From contig NZ_AP022606.1 in NCBI RefSeq assembly GCF_010728725.1, positions 2,480,001 to 2,544,000 on the forward strand: a stretch of 64,000 nt of DNA, in the 5' to 3' direction. Of the stretch, positions 27,455 to 35,895 are shown piece after piece. How positions within the stretch are numbered: position 1 is the stretch's first letter; every line of letters begins with the position of its first letter. Both the position numbers and the translations under genes were made by a program. This DNA is from Mycobacterium branderi. Its GTDB lineage: Bacteria > Actinomycetota > Actinomycetes > Mycobacteriales > Mycobacteriaceae. Below the pieces are notes generated by a model. The model searched no databases. It saw only the letters and a program-made list of their open reading frames with translations, and was not told the DNA's origin.

Positions 27455-27889
27455 CTAGTTGAGCCGGACCGGGCCCGGTCCTTGCTCGGCAAGCACATCG
27501 CCGGGGTTGGCCAGCTGACAGCTGCGCAGGCTCAGGCAGCCGCAGCCGATGCAGTCGGCGAGGTTGTCGCGCAGTCGTTGCAGGTGGACGATCCGGTCGT
27601 CGAGGTCGGCGCGCCAGCCGGCCGACAGTCGCGCCCAGTCTTTGCTGGTCGGCACCCGGTCGGTGGGCAGCGTGGCCAGCGCCTCGCGGACCCGGGCCAG
27701 CGGGATGCCCAGCCGCTGCGACATCCGGATGAAGGCGACCCGCCGCAGCGTGTCGCGGCTGTAGCGACGCTGGTTGCCCGACGTCCGGCGGCTGGTGATC
27801 AACTCTTGGCGTTCGTAGAAGTGCAGCGCCGAGACCGCCACGCCGGCCCGTGCCGCCAGCTCGCCGGGGGACAGCTCCTGGGAGTTCAT
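27455..27889 (-). CDS. soxR: Redox-sensing MerR-family regulator SoxR
   Basis: 144 residues. The N-terminal MerR winged helix (ARAGVAVSALHFYERQELI) is followed by a dimerisation helix. The [2Fe-2S] cluster motif is Cys113-x2-Cys116-x-Cys118-x5-Cys124, all four present. SoxR is activated by redox-cycling compounds such as quinones or phenazines. The palindrome at 27892-27911 lies 2 nt before the ATG, so the mRNA is nearly leaderless or the gene is tightly autoregulated. M. tuberculosis has no SoxR at this position in my recollection. Confidence 0.88.
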   Translation of the reverse strand: MNSQELSPGELAARAGVAVSALHFYERQELITSRRTSGNQRRYSRDTLRRVAFIRMSQRLGIPLARVREALATLPTDRVPTSKDWARLSAGWRADLDDRIVHLQRLRDNLADCIGCGCLSLRSCQLANPGDVLAEQGPGPVRLN

Positions 27890-27891
27890 AT

Positions 27892-27911
27892 ACCTAAACC
27901 ATACTTGAGGT
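27892..27911. promoter_or_regulatory. Candidate SoxR box between soxR and arcA
   Basis: ACCTAAACCATACTTGAGGT is an imperfect inverted repeat (ACCTAAA / TTGAGGT, one mismatch) resembling known SoxR sites with CCTCAAG/CTTGAGG arms. It lies between the divergent genes, 2 nt from the soxR ATG and 16 nt from the arcA start. Confidence 0.5.
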
Positions 27912-27927
27912 GGCGGTTGGAGTTACG

Positions 27928-29136
27928 GTGCTAACTGTGAGTCTTGGCACCAATTCCGAGGTGGGCACGCTGCGGGTGGCGATCCTGCACCGGCCGGGTG
28001 CCGAACTGGGCCGGCTCACCCCTGGCAACAATGACAAGCTGCTGTTCGACGGGCTGCCCTGGGTGGCGCGCGCACAGGACGAGCACGACGCGTTTGCCGA
28101 GCTGCTGCGCTCCCGCGGTGTCGAGGTGCTGCTGTTGAGCGACCTGCTGACCGAAGCGCTGGAAAGCGGTGCGGCCCGGATGCAGGGCATCGCCGCCGCG
28201 GTGGACGACCGGCGGCTGGGATTACCTCTAGCGCAAGAGCTTTCGGCGTACCTGCGGGGGCTCGAGCCAGCCGCTTTGGCGCATGTGCTGATGGCCGGCA
28301 TGACGTTCGCCGAGCTGCCGCCCGACACCCGCACCGATGTGTCGCTGGTGCGGCTGATGCATCACGCCGCCGACTACGTGATCGAGCCGTTGCCCAACCT
28401 GGTGTTCACTCGCGACTCGTCGATCTGGATCGGGCCACGGGTGATCATTCCGACGCTGGCGTTGCCGGCGCGGGCGCGGGAGGCATCGCTGACCGACCTG
28501 ATCTACGCCCACCACCCGCGGTTCACCGGCGTGCGACGGGCCTACGAATCCCACACCGCGCCGGTCGAGGGCGGCGACGTGCTGCTGCTGGCGCCCGGCG
28601 TCGTCGCCGTCGGGGTGGGGGAGCGCACCACACCGGCGGGCGCGGAAGCATTGGCGCGCAGCCTGTTTGACGACGACTTGGCTGAAACCGTGCTCGCCGT
28701 TCCGATCGAGCAGAAGCGCGCTCAGATGCACCTGGACACCGTGTGCACGATGGTCGACACCGACGCGGTGGTGATGTACGCCAACGTCGTCGACACCCTG
28801 TCCGCATACACGATTGCGCGCATGGCCGACGGTGTGAAGATCTCCGACGCGGCGCCGTTCGTGGAGGCCGCTGCTGCGGCCATCGGTGTCGACAAGTTGC
28901 GGGTGATCGACACGGGCCTGGATCCCGTTATCGCCGAACGCGAACAGTGGGACGACGGCAACAACACGCTGGCTCTCGCACCGGGTGTCGTCGTCGCCTA
29001 CGAGCGCAATGTGCGGACCAATGCGCGCCTCCGCGATGCGGGCATCGAGGTGCTCACCATCGCCGCGTCCGAGCTGGGCACCGGCCGCGGCGGCCCACGC
29101 TGTATGTCGTGTCCGGCCGCCCGCGACCCGCTGTAA
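27928..29136 (+). CDS. arcA: Arginine deiminase
   Basis: 402 residues from GTG 27928, with TTGGAG 5 nt upstream; this gives the same length as M. tuberculosis ArcA. It hydrolyses arginine to citrulline and ammonia. Active-site segments are visible: [26 protein letters not shown] and the catalytic cysteine near the C terminus (GGPRCMSCP, Cys392). Divergent from soxR; control by SoxR would be unusual and needs testing. Confidence 0.92.
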   Translation: MLTVSLGTNSEVGTLRVAILHRPGAELGRLTPGNNDKLLFDGLPWVARAQDEHDAFAELLRSRGVEVLLLSDLLTEALESGAARMQGIAAAVDDRRLGLPLAQELSAYLRGLEPAALAHVLMAGMTFAELPPDTRTDVSLVRLMHHAADYVIEPLPNLVFTRDSSIWIGPRVIIPTLALPARAREASLTDLIYAHHPRFTGVRRAYESHTAPVEGGDVLLLAPGVVAVGVGERTTPAGAEALARSLFDDDLAETVLAVPIEQKRAQMHLDTVCTMVDTDAVVMYANVVDTLSAYTIARMADGVKISDAAPFVEAAAAAIGVDKLRVIDTGLDPVIAEREQWDDGNNTLALAPGVVVAYERNVRTNARLRDAGIEVLTIAASELGTGRGGPRCMSCPAARDPL

Positions 29137-29141
29137 GTCAT

Positions 29142-29202
29142 GTTGAGATTGCTTACAGTGTCGTTCGCGTGCGGAAATCACGACACTGCACGCAATTTCA
29201 AC
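29142..29202. repeat. Palindromic element A: nested inverted repeats, left border of the DUF559 cassette
   Basis: Outer arms GTTGAGATTGC (29142-29152) and GCAATTTCAAC (29192-29202) have one mismatch and are 39 nt apart. Inner arms CAGTGTCGT (29156-29164) and ACGACACTG (29180-29188) are perfect. The DUF559 gene's stop lies inside. Its structure matches element B at 30066-30130: same arm core and the same 39-nt spacing. It may also act as a terminator for the convergent arcA. Confidence 0.7.
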
Positions 29203-30035
29203 GCATACCCGCGGCGGGCGAATGCATCCGTGACCCGATGAAGGATGAATCGGCGGCTGTGTTCGGCCACCACGTGAATATCGATCCAGCCTTCGCGCTC
29301 GATCAGCTCGGCACGCCCGATGTCATACACGTACCGCTCGCGATCAGAGCTGTGCTGCTGGCCGTCGTAGTCAAGGCCCACCATCGGCTCGTCGTAACCC
29401 ATGTCGATGAAGGCCTCATTGAAGCCGTCGGTCACCCGTATTTGTGTTCTCGGCGCGGGTAGTCCGGCGTCGATGAGTAGTAGGCGCAACCACGTCTCCT
29501 TCGGTGACTGGGCGCCTGCGTCCATGAGGTTGAGGGCGACCTGCGAGCGACGCAGCCCGCGCGCCCTGGGGTAGCGCTCAACCAGTAAAGCGGCATCAGT
29601 AGCCGTCACGCCCGTAGCACGTGCCAACGCGTCGAGGTGTCTGACAGCGACATCGCGCGGCAAGTGCCGGGCGAGGTCGAGCGCGGTCCGCGCGGGACTG
29701 GTCACTGGCATCTGGTCAACGTAGACAATCTCGTCAGCGTTGATCCGTTCATTGCGAACGACAATTCCCGGCGGCGGTCGGCCACTGCGCCAGATCATCT
29801 CGATCGGCGTACCGGGGTCAACCCACAGCGCGCCGTGGAGTGCAGCCGCGTGTCCGGCAATCACGCCGTTGCGCCCTGACCACAGCCATGCGCCAACCGT
29901 ATTGCGCCGCAGCGACGGGGCTGTCCTGTTCGCTACGTAGATGCCCGGAAATATCGACCTGTAGTTTCAGCGCAACTGACCTTTGGTGAGCGCGCCGCTA
30001 GCGAGCACTTCTGTGCCGACGAACACTTCAGCCAT
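29178..30035 (-). pseudogene. DUF559/AbiEi-like (Vsr-type nuclease fold) gene broken by an in-frame stop
   Basis: The frame from ATG 30035 reads MAEVFVGTEVLASGALTKGQ, then meets TGA at codon 23 (29967-29969), where related proteins seem to carry Trp. It then continues in the same frame for 262 codons to 29178. The N-terminal part resembles the AbiEi antitoxin/winged-helix segment (RSIFPGIYVAN). The C-terminal part is a DUF559 nuclease-like domain (SPKETWLRLLLIDAGLPAPRTQ, VGLDYDGQQH, EREGWIDIHV). A GTG at 29864 could restart a shorter protein. It is flanked by two matching palindromic elements, so the gene looks like a mobile cassette. Confidence 0.75.
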
Positions 30036-30065
30036 GCCGCAATATTGACCGGCGTCGCCGGTCCT

Positions 30066-30130
30066 GCGTTGAGATTGCATGTAGGGCTGTGGATAACGCG
30101 GAACAACGACCCTGAGCGCAATCTCAACGC
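30066..30130. repeat. Palindromic element B: right border of the DUF559 cassette
   Basis: GCGTTGAGATTGC (30066-30078) and GCAATCTCAACGC (30118-30130) are perfect 13-bp arms 39 nt apart. The core GTTGAGATTGC is the same as in element A, and the interior shares GCGGAA and ACGAC-x-CTG with it. The right arm overlaps the pmt stop codon. Confidence 0.75.
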
Positions 30131-31671
30131 CAGCTGGGCAGCCAGATCTCCATGTTCCACGTCGACTGGGAGATCGGCTGGCCGGTGAGGATCGGAAACA
30201 GCCACGCGAAGTTGGTCAGCACCAAAGCGACATAACACGAGACGACGATCAGCCCGAGTGTGCGGCGCTCGGCATTCTGCCTTGGCTGGTAAAGGATGTC
30301 GCCCAGAATCAGCGCGATCGCCATCACCAAAAACGGCGCCATCGTCGCCGCATAGAAGAAGTACATCTGCCGGTCGATGTCGGCGAACCACGGCAGCCAA
30401 CCGGCGCAGTAGCCGACGAGCACCGCGGCGTAACGCCAATCCCGTCGCACGAACGCCCGCCACGCCGCATAGAAAAGGACCGGCACCGAGACCCACCACA
30501 GCGCCGGAGTGCCGACCAGCATCACCGCCTTGACGCACGACTGCGCGCCGCACCCCGGCACGTTCTGCTGGTCGATGGCATAGAGCACCGGTCGCAGCGA
30601 CATCGGCCAGGCCCACGGCTTGGACTCCCATGGATGGTAGTTGCCGGCGGAATTCGTTAGCCCGGAATGGAATTGGTAGGCCTTGTAGGTGTAGTGCCAT
30701 AGCGAGCGGATGGCGTCGGGCATCGGAAAGCTGGCCTCGTCGCCGATCGACTGGCCGACCTCGTGACGATTGATCGCCGTCTCCGAGGCGAACCACGGCG
30801 CATACGACGCCAAATACACCGCGAACGGAATGACCAGCAGCGCATACACAGTCGGGCCCACGTCACGCCGCACCACGCCAAGCCACGGCCTAGGGACCCG
30901 GTAGGCGCGGCGGGCGGCCACGTCGAACGCCAGCGACATCAGCCCGAAGAACAGCACGAAGTACAGCCCCGACCACTTTGTCGCACAAGCCAATCCGAGC
31001 AGAACCCCGGCGCCGAAGCGCCACCACCGCACCCCCAGCCGCGGCCCCCACAACGTCTCGTCGCTGCGGCCCTCGGTCAGCGCGATGTGCATCCGCTCCC
31101 GAACCTGATCGCGGTCGACGATCAGCGCCCCGAACGCCGCGACGACGAAGAACGCCAGAAAGCCGTCGAGCAGCGCGGTGCGTGAGGCGACAAAGCTGAC
31201 GCCGTCGGCAATCAGCAGCAGCCCGGCGATACCGCCCACCAGAGTCGAGCGGCTGATTCGCCGCACGATCCGCACCACCAACGCCACCATGACCACGCCG
31301 AGCAGTGCGCCGGTGAACCGCCAGCCGACGCCGTTGTAGCCGAAGATGGCCTCGCCCAGCGCGATCAGCTGCTTGCCGACCGGCGGATGCACGACCAGCC
31401 CGAAGCCCGGGTTGTCCTCCACGCCGTGGTTGTGCAGCATCTGCCAGGCCTGCGGCGCGTAATGCTTCTCGTCGAAGATCGGCGTGCCGGCATCGGTCGG
31501 CGAGCCCAGGTTGACGAATCGCGTGACCGCCGCCAGCGCGGTGACCACCGCGGTGACCGCCCAGCCGCCCAGACGGTCGACGGGCCCGAAATCCGCGACG
31601 GGCATCAGCGGCCCCGGGCTGATGACCGGTACCGGCCGTTCGGCGACGTCGACAGGAGGCGCAGTGATCAC
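30124..31671 (-). CDS. pmt: Dolichyl/polyprenyl-phosphate-mannose protein mannosyltransferase
   Basis: 515 residues, GTG start with GAGGAG upstream. It is a multipass GT-C-fold membrane enzyme; the first extracytoplasmic loop has the catalytic FDEKHYAPQAW. It transfers mannose from polyprenyl-phosphomannose to exported proteins during Sec translocation. Position matches Rv1002c. The stop codon lies in palindromic element B. Confidence 0.9.
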   Translation of the reverse strand: MITAPPVDVAERPVPVISPGPLMPVADFGPVDRLGGWAVTAVVTALAAVTRFVNLGSPTDAGTPIFDEKHYAPQAWQMLHNHGVEDNPGFGLVVHPPVGKQLIALGEAIFGYNGVGWRFTGALLGVVMVALVVRIVRRISRSTLVGGIAGLLLIADGVSFVASRTALLDGFLAFFVVAAFGALIVDRDQVRERMHIALTEGRSDETLWGPRLGVRWWRFGAGVLLGLACATKWSGLYFVLFFGLMSLAFDVAARRAYRVPRPWLGVVRRDVGPTVYALLVIPFAVYLASYAPWFASETAINRHEVGQSIGDEASFPMPDAIRSLWHYTYKAYQFHSGLTNSAGNYHPWESKPWAWPMSLRPVLYAIDQQNVPGCGAQSCVKAVMLVGTPALWWVSVPVLFYAAWRAFVRRDWRYAAVLVGYCAGWLPWFADIDRQMYFFYAATMAPFLVMAIALILGDILYQPRQNAERRTLGLIVVSCYVALVLTNFAWLFPILTGQPISQSTWNMEIWLPSWR

Positions 31672-31746
31672 GAGCGCCGCTCCTCCTCATCGCTTCGCTC
31701 TGCATCGTCGTCGGCGCGCATCACCGTCGATCGTAGGCTGTGGCCC

Positions 31747-32577
31747 ATGAGCGCCGGTCGACTGCTGCTGGGCGCCACGCCGCTGGGCCGGCCGTCGGAC
31801 TCGTCGTCGCGGCTGGTCGAGGCGCTGGCCACCGCCGACGTCGTGGCCGCCGAGGACACCCGCCGGGTACGGACGCTGGCGAAAGCGCTCGACGTCCATA
31901 TCGCGGGCAAGGTGATCAGCATGTTCGACGCGAACGAGGCGGCGCGGGTGCCGTTGCTGCTCGACGAGATCGCCGCCGGCGCGACGGTGCTGGTGGTGAC
32001 CGACGCCGGGATGCCGCTGATCAGTGACCCGGGGCATCGGCTGGTGGTGGCGTGCCTGGACGCCGGTCTACCTGTGCACTGCCTGCCCGGCCCGTCGGCA
32101 GTGACCGCTGCGCTCGCGGTGTCGGGGCTGCCGTCGGACAAGTTCTGTTTCGAGGGCTTCGCGCCGCGTAAGCAGTCGGCGCGACGGACATGGCTGGCGT
32201 CACTCGCGCAGGAGCAGCGCACGTGCGTGTTCTTCGAGTCCCCGCGTCGGCTGCCGGCCTGCCTGCGTGACGCCGTCGATCAGCTCGGCGGCAGCAGAAG
32301 GGCGGCGGTGTGCCGGGAACTTACGAAGGTGCACGAGGAAGTGGTCCGCGGAACGCTGGAGGAGCTGTCGAAATGGGCGGCCGACGGCGTGCTGGGCGAG
32401 ATCACCGTCGTACTGGCCGGCGCCACACCGAGCGCCGACCTGCCTGCGCTGGTGGCCGAGGTGAACAGCCTTGTCCGCCAAGGTGTTCGGGTCAAGGACG
32501 GCTGCGCGCAAGTGGCCGCGGGCACGCCGGTGTCACGGCGTGAGCTCTACGACGCGGTGCTGCGGTCGCGCGACTGA
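31747..32577 (+). CDS. rsmI: 16S rRNA (cytidine-1402-2'-O)-methyltransferase
   Basis: 276 residues from MSAGRLLLGATPLGRPSD. The tetrapyrrole-methylase (SAM) fold has EDTRRVRTL, VTDAGMPLISDPG and LPGPSAVTAALAVSGLP. It 2'-O-methylates C1402 in the ribosomal decoding centre. The last 45 nt overlap the convergent pabB end. Rv1003-like position, divergent from pmt. Confidence 0.9.
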   Translation: MSAGRLLLGATPLGRPSDSSSRLVEALATADVVAAEDTRRVRTLAKALDVHIAGKVISMFDANEAARVPLLLDEIAAGATVLVVTDAGMPLISDPGHRLVVACLDAGLPVHCLPGPSAVTAALAVSGLPSDKFCFEGFAPRKQSARRTWLASLAQEQRTCVFFESPRRLPACLRDAVDQLGGSRRAAVCRELTKVHEEVVRGTLEELSKWAADGVLGEITVVLAGATPSADLPALVAEVNSLVRQGVRVKDGCAQVAAGTPVSRRELYDAVLRSRD

Positions 32578-33786
32578 GGTCTGCAGGATCGGCGCGGCCT
32601 TGTGCAGGCACTCGTCCCATTCGGCGTCGACGTCGGAGTCGGCGGTGATTCCGCCGCCAGCTCCGAGCACCGCGTTGCCCGCAGTGTCGAATTCCACCGT
32701 GCGGATGGCCACGTTGAGCTCGCAGCCCGCCACGGGAGACGCCAAACCGACTGTGCCGCAATATATTCCGCGCCTAAACCGCTCCCACTGCGAAATCAGC
32801 TGTCGCGCACGCAGTTTGGGCGTCCCGGTGACCGAGGCCGGCGGGAAGGCGGCATCCAGCAGCGCCGCCGTCGGCAGCTCGGCGGGCACCACCGCCGAGA
32901 CCGTCGACACCAGATGCCACACGCCGGGCGCCGGCCGCACCACCAACAGCTCGGGCACGTCGACCGTGCCGGTGACCGCCACCCGGCCGACGTCGTTGCG
33001 AACCATGTCGACGATCATGATGTTCTCGGCGACATCCTTGGCCGATGCCCGCAGCGCCGACGGGCAGGCATCCAGCGGCAGCGTCCCCTTGATCGGGCTG
33101 GACGTCACGACATCGCCGCGGCGGCACAAGAACAGCTCCGGCGACAGCGACGCCACCGCGCCCCAGGGGCCGGCCAGATAGGCCGCCCGGGCCGGAGCGG
33201 TGCAGGCGATGCCGTCGGCGAAGAAGTCCAGCGGCGCACCGGCGACCGAGCCGGTGAATTGCGTACAGACGCAAGCCTGATACACCTCGCCCGCGGCGAT
33301 CGCCTCCAGACAGGCCAACACCCCGGCGCGGTGCGCCGCGCGGTCGGCGTCGTCCCAGTCGATGCGGCAGGCACGTTCGGGCGCCGGTGCCGACAGCGCG
33401 TCGACGAGCCAGCCCGGCATCGGCGCGCCCGACAGGCTCTCGTACCACCAGTGCCGGTCGCGGTCGCAGCGCAACACGCAGTCGGTCCAGCCGCCGGCGG
33501 CCTCGGGGATCCGGGGCGCTCGCCCGTCGGCGCCGGGATCGGGGTAGGACAGGTAGCCAATCCAGCCGCCGCCCACCGCGGCGGTGTCCGAACCGGGGCG
33601 GACGGCGAACGCGTCCGCGGGATCGACCGGCAGCAGCGACACACTCGGTGCGATCACCGCCGACGCGCCGAACCACTCGCCGGTCAGCGCCGCCGGCGGC
33701 GGCCGACCGAGCCGAACCGTGGCGTCGCCGACCGAACGCAGCACTTGCGCCGCGTCGCCAAGGTCGCCGAGCCGATCGATTCGCAC
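32533..33786 (-). CDS. pabB: Aminodeoxychorismate synthase component I
   Basis: 417 residues from GTG. The chorismate-binding domain has the PIKGT motif (SSPIKGTLP), AENIMIVDMVRND and ASVTGTPKLRA. It makes 4-amino-4-deoxychorismate for folate. Its tail overlaps rsmI by 45 nt, tail to tail. In M. tuberculosis Rv1004c lies between rsmI and pabB; nothing corresponding is present here. Gene order departs from M. tuberculosis after this gene. Confidence 0.88.
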   Translation of the reverse strand: MRIDRLGDLGDAAQVLRSVGDATVRLGRPPPAALTGEWFGASAVIAPSVSLLPVDPADAFAVRPGSDTAAVGGGWIGYLSYPDPGADGRAPRIPEAAGGWTDCVLRCDRDRHWWYESLSGAPMPGWLVDALSAPAPERACRIDWDDADRAAHRAGVLACLEAIAAGEVYQACVCTQFTGSVAGAPLDFFADGIACTAPARAAYLAGPWGAVASLSPELFLCRRGDVVTSSPIKGTLPLDACPSALRASAKDVAENIMIVDMVRNDVGRVAVTGTVDVPELLVVRPAPGVWHLVSTVSAVVPAELPTAALLDAAFPPASVTGTPKLRARQLISQWERFRRGIYCGTVGLASPVAGCELNVAIRTVEFDTAGNAVLGAGGGITADSDVDAEWDECLHKAAPILQTSVARPQHRVVELTP

Positions 33787-33807
33787 CGTTCCAGCTTGGC
33801 AGACCGC

Positions 33808-34890
33808 TCACCCGGTGGGGGCAACCGAGCTAGGAGCGGGGCCATCTACCACATGGGTCGCGCCGCCCGCCCGCTTCGCCTCATACATCGCGCCATCAGC
33901 ACGCCGTAGCAGGTCGTCGAGAGAAAAGTGCAGGTCGTCGGTGTGATGGGAGGCGACACCGATACTGGCTGTCAGCGCTACACCGTCCACCTCAGCCCAG
34001 GTCATGGGGGCCAATCGATCCACGAGAACCGCTATGTGGTCGTGATTTCTGCCGAAGGCGATGAGCACCAGTTCATCGCCGCCGATGCGAGCGGTGATCT
34101 CATCGTCACGAGCCACCGATTTCAGCCTCTGCGCCATAGCCATGAGTGCAGCGTCGCCAGCGGCATGCCCCTGCCCGTCGTTCACGTCTTTGAGGCGGTC
34201 GATATCACATACCGCTATCGTCACGACGGCCGGTGATGTCTTCCGGATGGCCGTTGCCGCAGCGGCATACATCCCGCGCCGGTTCCGCAGTCCCGTCAAC
34301 GGGTCGTAATGGGCAGAACGTGCGGTCGTGCGTATAGACCTCCGCCCGATATCGATCAGGACCAGACCGCCCAGTGGCAGCACGACCGCCCAAATCAGCG
34401 CAGGCATGTAGTAGACGAACAGCCCGAAGAATCTCGCATGCTCCCAGACCACGGCCCAACCCGTGATACCGGCGATCAGGGCCGCGCAAAAGCCACAGTG
34501 CGCGGCAAGGATTCGCCCGCCGAGCAGGAAGCCGGCGAACCCTCCGGGCAGCAGCATGTAGACCGTGGTGCACAGTCGCGACTCCGGTGTCGACATTGTC
34601 GCGACGACGATGGCCACTGCGCCGTCGGCCCATAGGAGGAAGGCGAGCGCCTGGTGATAACGCGGCCATGGTCCCATTAGCCAACGAAGCCCGATGACCA
34701 CAGCAGAGAGCAGGACGGCGGCCTGGACAGACCGCGGGACGACACCGCTCGGACCGGCGGGATGGAACTGGAGGATGCCAACCAACCCTGCCAACGCGAG
34801 GCAGGAAATACCGACCATCCTGGTGAACGCCCGCAGCAGCCGACCTTCGCGCATCGCGCCGGTCGCGAACCTGTAATCGCGTCTGCTCAA
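33808..34890 (-). CDS. Membrane diguanylate-cyclase-like protein (GGDEF domain, GGDEL variant)
   Basis: About 360 residues from a TTG with a GGGGGG ribosome-binding site 5 nt upstream; a GTG at 34929 has no such site. Five or six membrane helices (about 15-190) precede a GGDEF domain with DPLTGLRNRRG and an active-site loop GGDEL in place of GGDEF. The last position varies in active enzymes, and the metal-binding aspartates are kept, so it may still make cyclic di-GMP. No EAL domain. Confidence 0.82.
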   Translation of the reverse strand: MSRRDYRFATGAMREGRLLRAFTRMVGISCLALAGLVGILQFHPAGPSGVVPRSVQAAVLLSAVVIGLRWLMGPWPRYHQALAFLLWADGAVAIVVATMSTPESRLCTTVYMLLPGGFAGFLLGGRILAAHCGFCAALIAGITGWAVVWEHARFFGLFVYYMPALIWAVVLPLGGLVLIDIGRRSIRTTARSAHYDPLTGLRNRRGMYAAAATAIRKTSPAVVTIAVCDIDRLKDVNDGQGHAAGDAALMAMAQRLKSVARDDEITARIGGDELVLIAFGRNHDHIAVLVDRLAPMTWAEVDGVALTASIGVASHHTDDLHFSLDDLLRRADGAMYEAKRAGGATHVVDGPAPSSVAPTG

Positions 34891-35004
34891 CCGTCCCCCC
34901 TCGACCCACAGCAAAGATGAGTGCAGCACATTGTTGCAGGCGACGGCATGGATTCGGCTACAAACGTAAACGGGTGCTTTTAGCCCGCTCGCCAGGCAGA
35001 CCGC

Positions 35005-35895
35005 TCACCCGCGGCTGATCGCCCGGGCGGTCGCCAAGGCCGTCAGCTTGTCGGGGTTGCGCATCGCGTAGAAGTTGGTGATCTTGCCGTCGACGATCTC
35101 GACGGTGAAGACCCCTTCGAGCTGGTCGGCGCGGTAGAGCACCACCGCCGGCGCGGCGTTGCAGTTCACGGTTTCTATCCGGACCTCGGGGATGCGCGCG
35201 GCCCACCGAACCAGACCGATGACCGCCCGGGCCACCTTCTCGGCCCCGATCACCGGCCGCCGGGCTGCGGTGGCTTTGCCGCCGCCGTCGGCTGTCCACG
35301 TCACGTCGGGCGCCAGCATCGACATCACCGTCTGCACGTTGCCCGATGATGCCGCGGCCATGAATTCGGCGGTGATCCGCGCGGACGCTTCCGGGTCGGG
35401 CGTGAAGCGGCGGCGCCGCGCCTGGACGTGTTCGCGCGCCCGGTGCGCGATCTGCCGCACGGTCGACGCGGGTTTACCGACAGCCTCGGCGATTTCGGCG
35501 TAGTCGAAGCCGAACACCTCGCGCAACACGAACACCGCGCGTTCGTCCGGCCCGAGCGTCTCCAGCAGCACCAGCATCGCCATCGACACCGACTCGGCCA
35601 GCACCACATCGGCCGACGGGTCGGCGTCATCGAGCAGCAACGGCTCGGGCAACCACGGGCCGACGTAGTCCTCGCGCCGGCGGGCGTCCGCCCGCAGCGC
35701 GTTGAGCGCCTGGCGGGTGACCAGCCGGGCCAGATAGGACTTGGTGTCGTTGACGGTCGACAAGTCGACCTCGGCCCACCGCAGATAGCTGTCCTGCAGC
35801 ACATCGTCGGCTTCTGTTGCGCTGCCGAGGATTTCGTAGGCGATGGTGAAGAGCAGCGGCCGCAGCAGGGTGAACCGCTCGGCATGTTCGGTCAC
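35005..35895 (-). CDS. ECF41-type RNA polymerase sigma factor with SnoaL-like C-terminal domain
   Basis: 296 residues from GTG. Sigma-2 (about 8-75, DVLQDSYLRWAEVD) and sigma-4 (about 110-165, DYAEIAEAVGKPASTVRQIAHRA) are followed by a SnoaL_2-like domain (175-290). The two ECF41 signatures are present: WLPEP in the linker and NPDKL near the C terminus. The C-terminal domain replaces an anti-sigma factor. The start overlaps the oxidoreductase stop (GTGA); such co-encoded oxidoreductases are typical ECF41 targets. Confidence 0.87.
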   Translation of the reverse strand: MTEHAERFTLLRPLLFTIAYEILGSATEADDVLQDSYLRWAEVDLSTVNDTKSYLARLVTRQALNALRADARRREDYVGPWLPEPLLLDDADPSADVVLAESVSMAMLVLLETLGPDERAVFVLREVFGFDYAEIAEAVGKPASTVRQIAHRAREHVQARRRRFTPDPEASARITAEFMAAASSGNVQTVMSMLAPDVTWTADGGGKATAARRPVIGAEKVARAVIGLVRWAARIPEVRIETVNCNAAPAVVLYRADQLEGVFTVEIVDGKITNFYAMRNPDKLTALATARAISRG

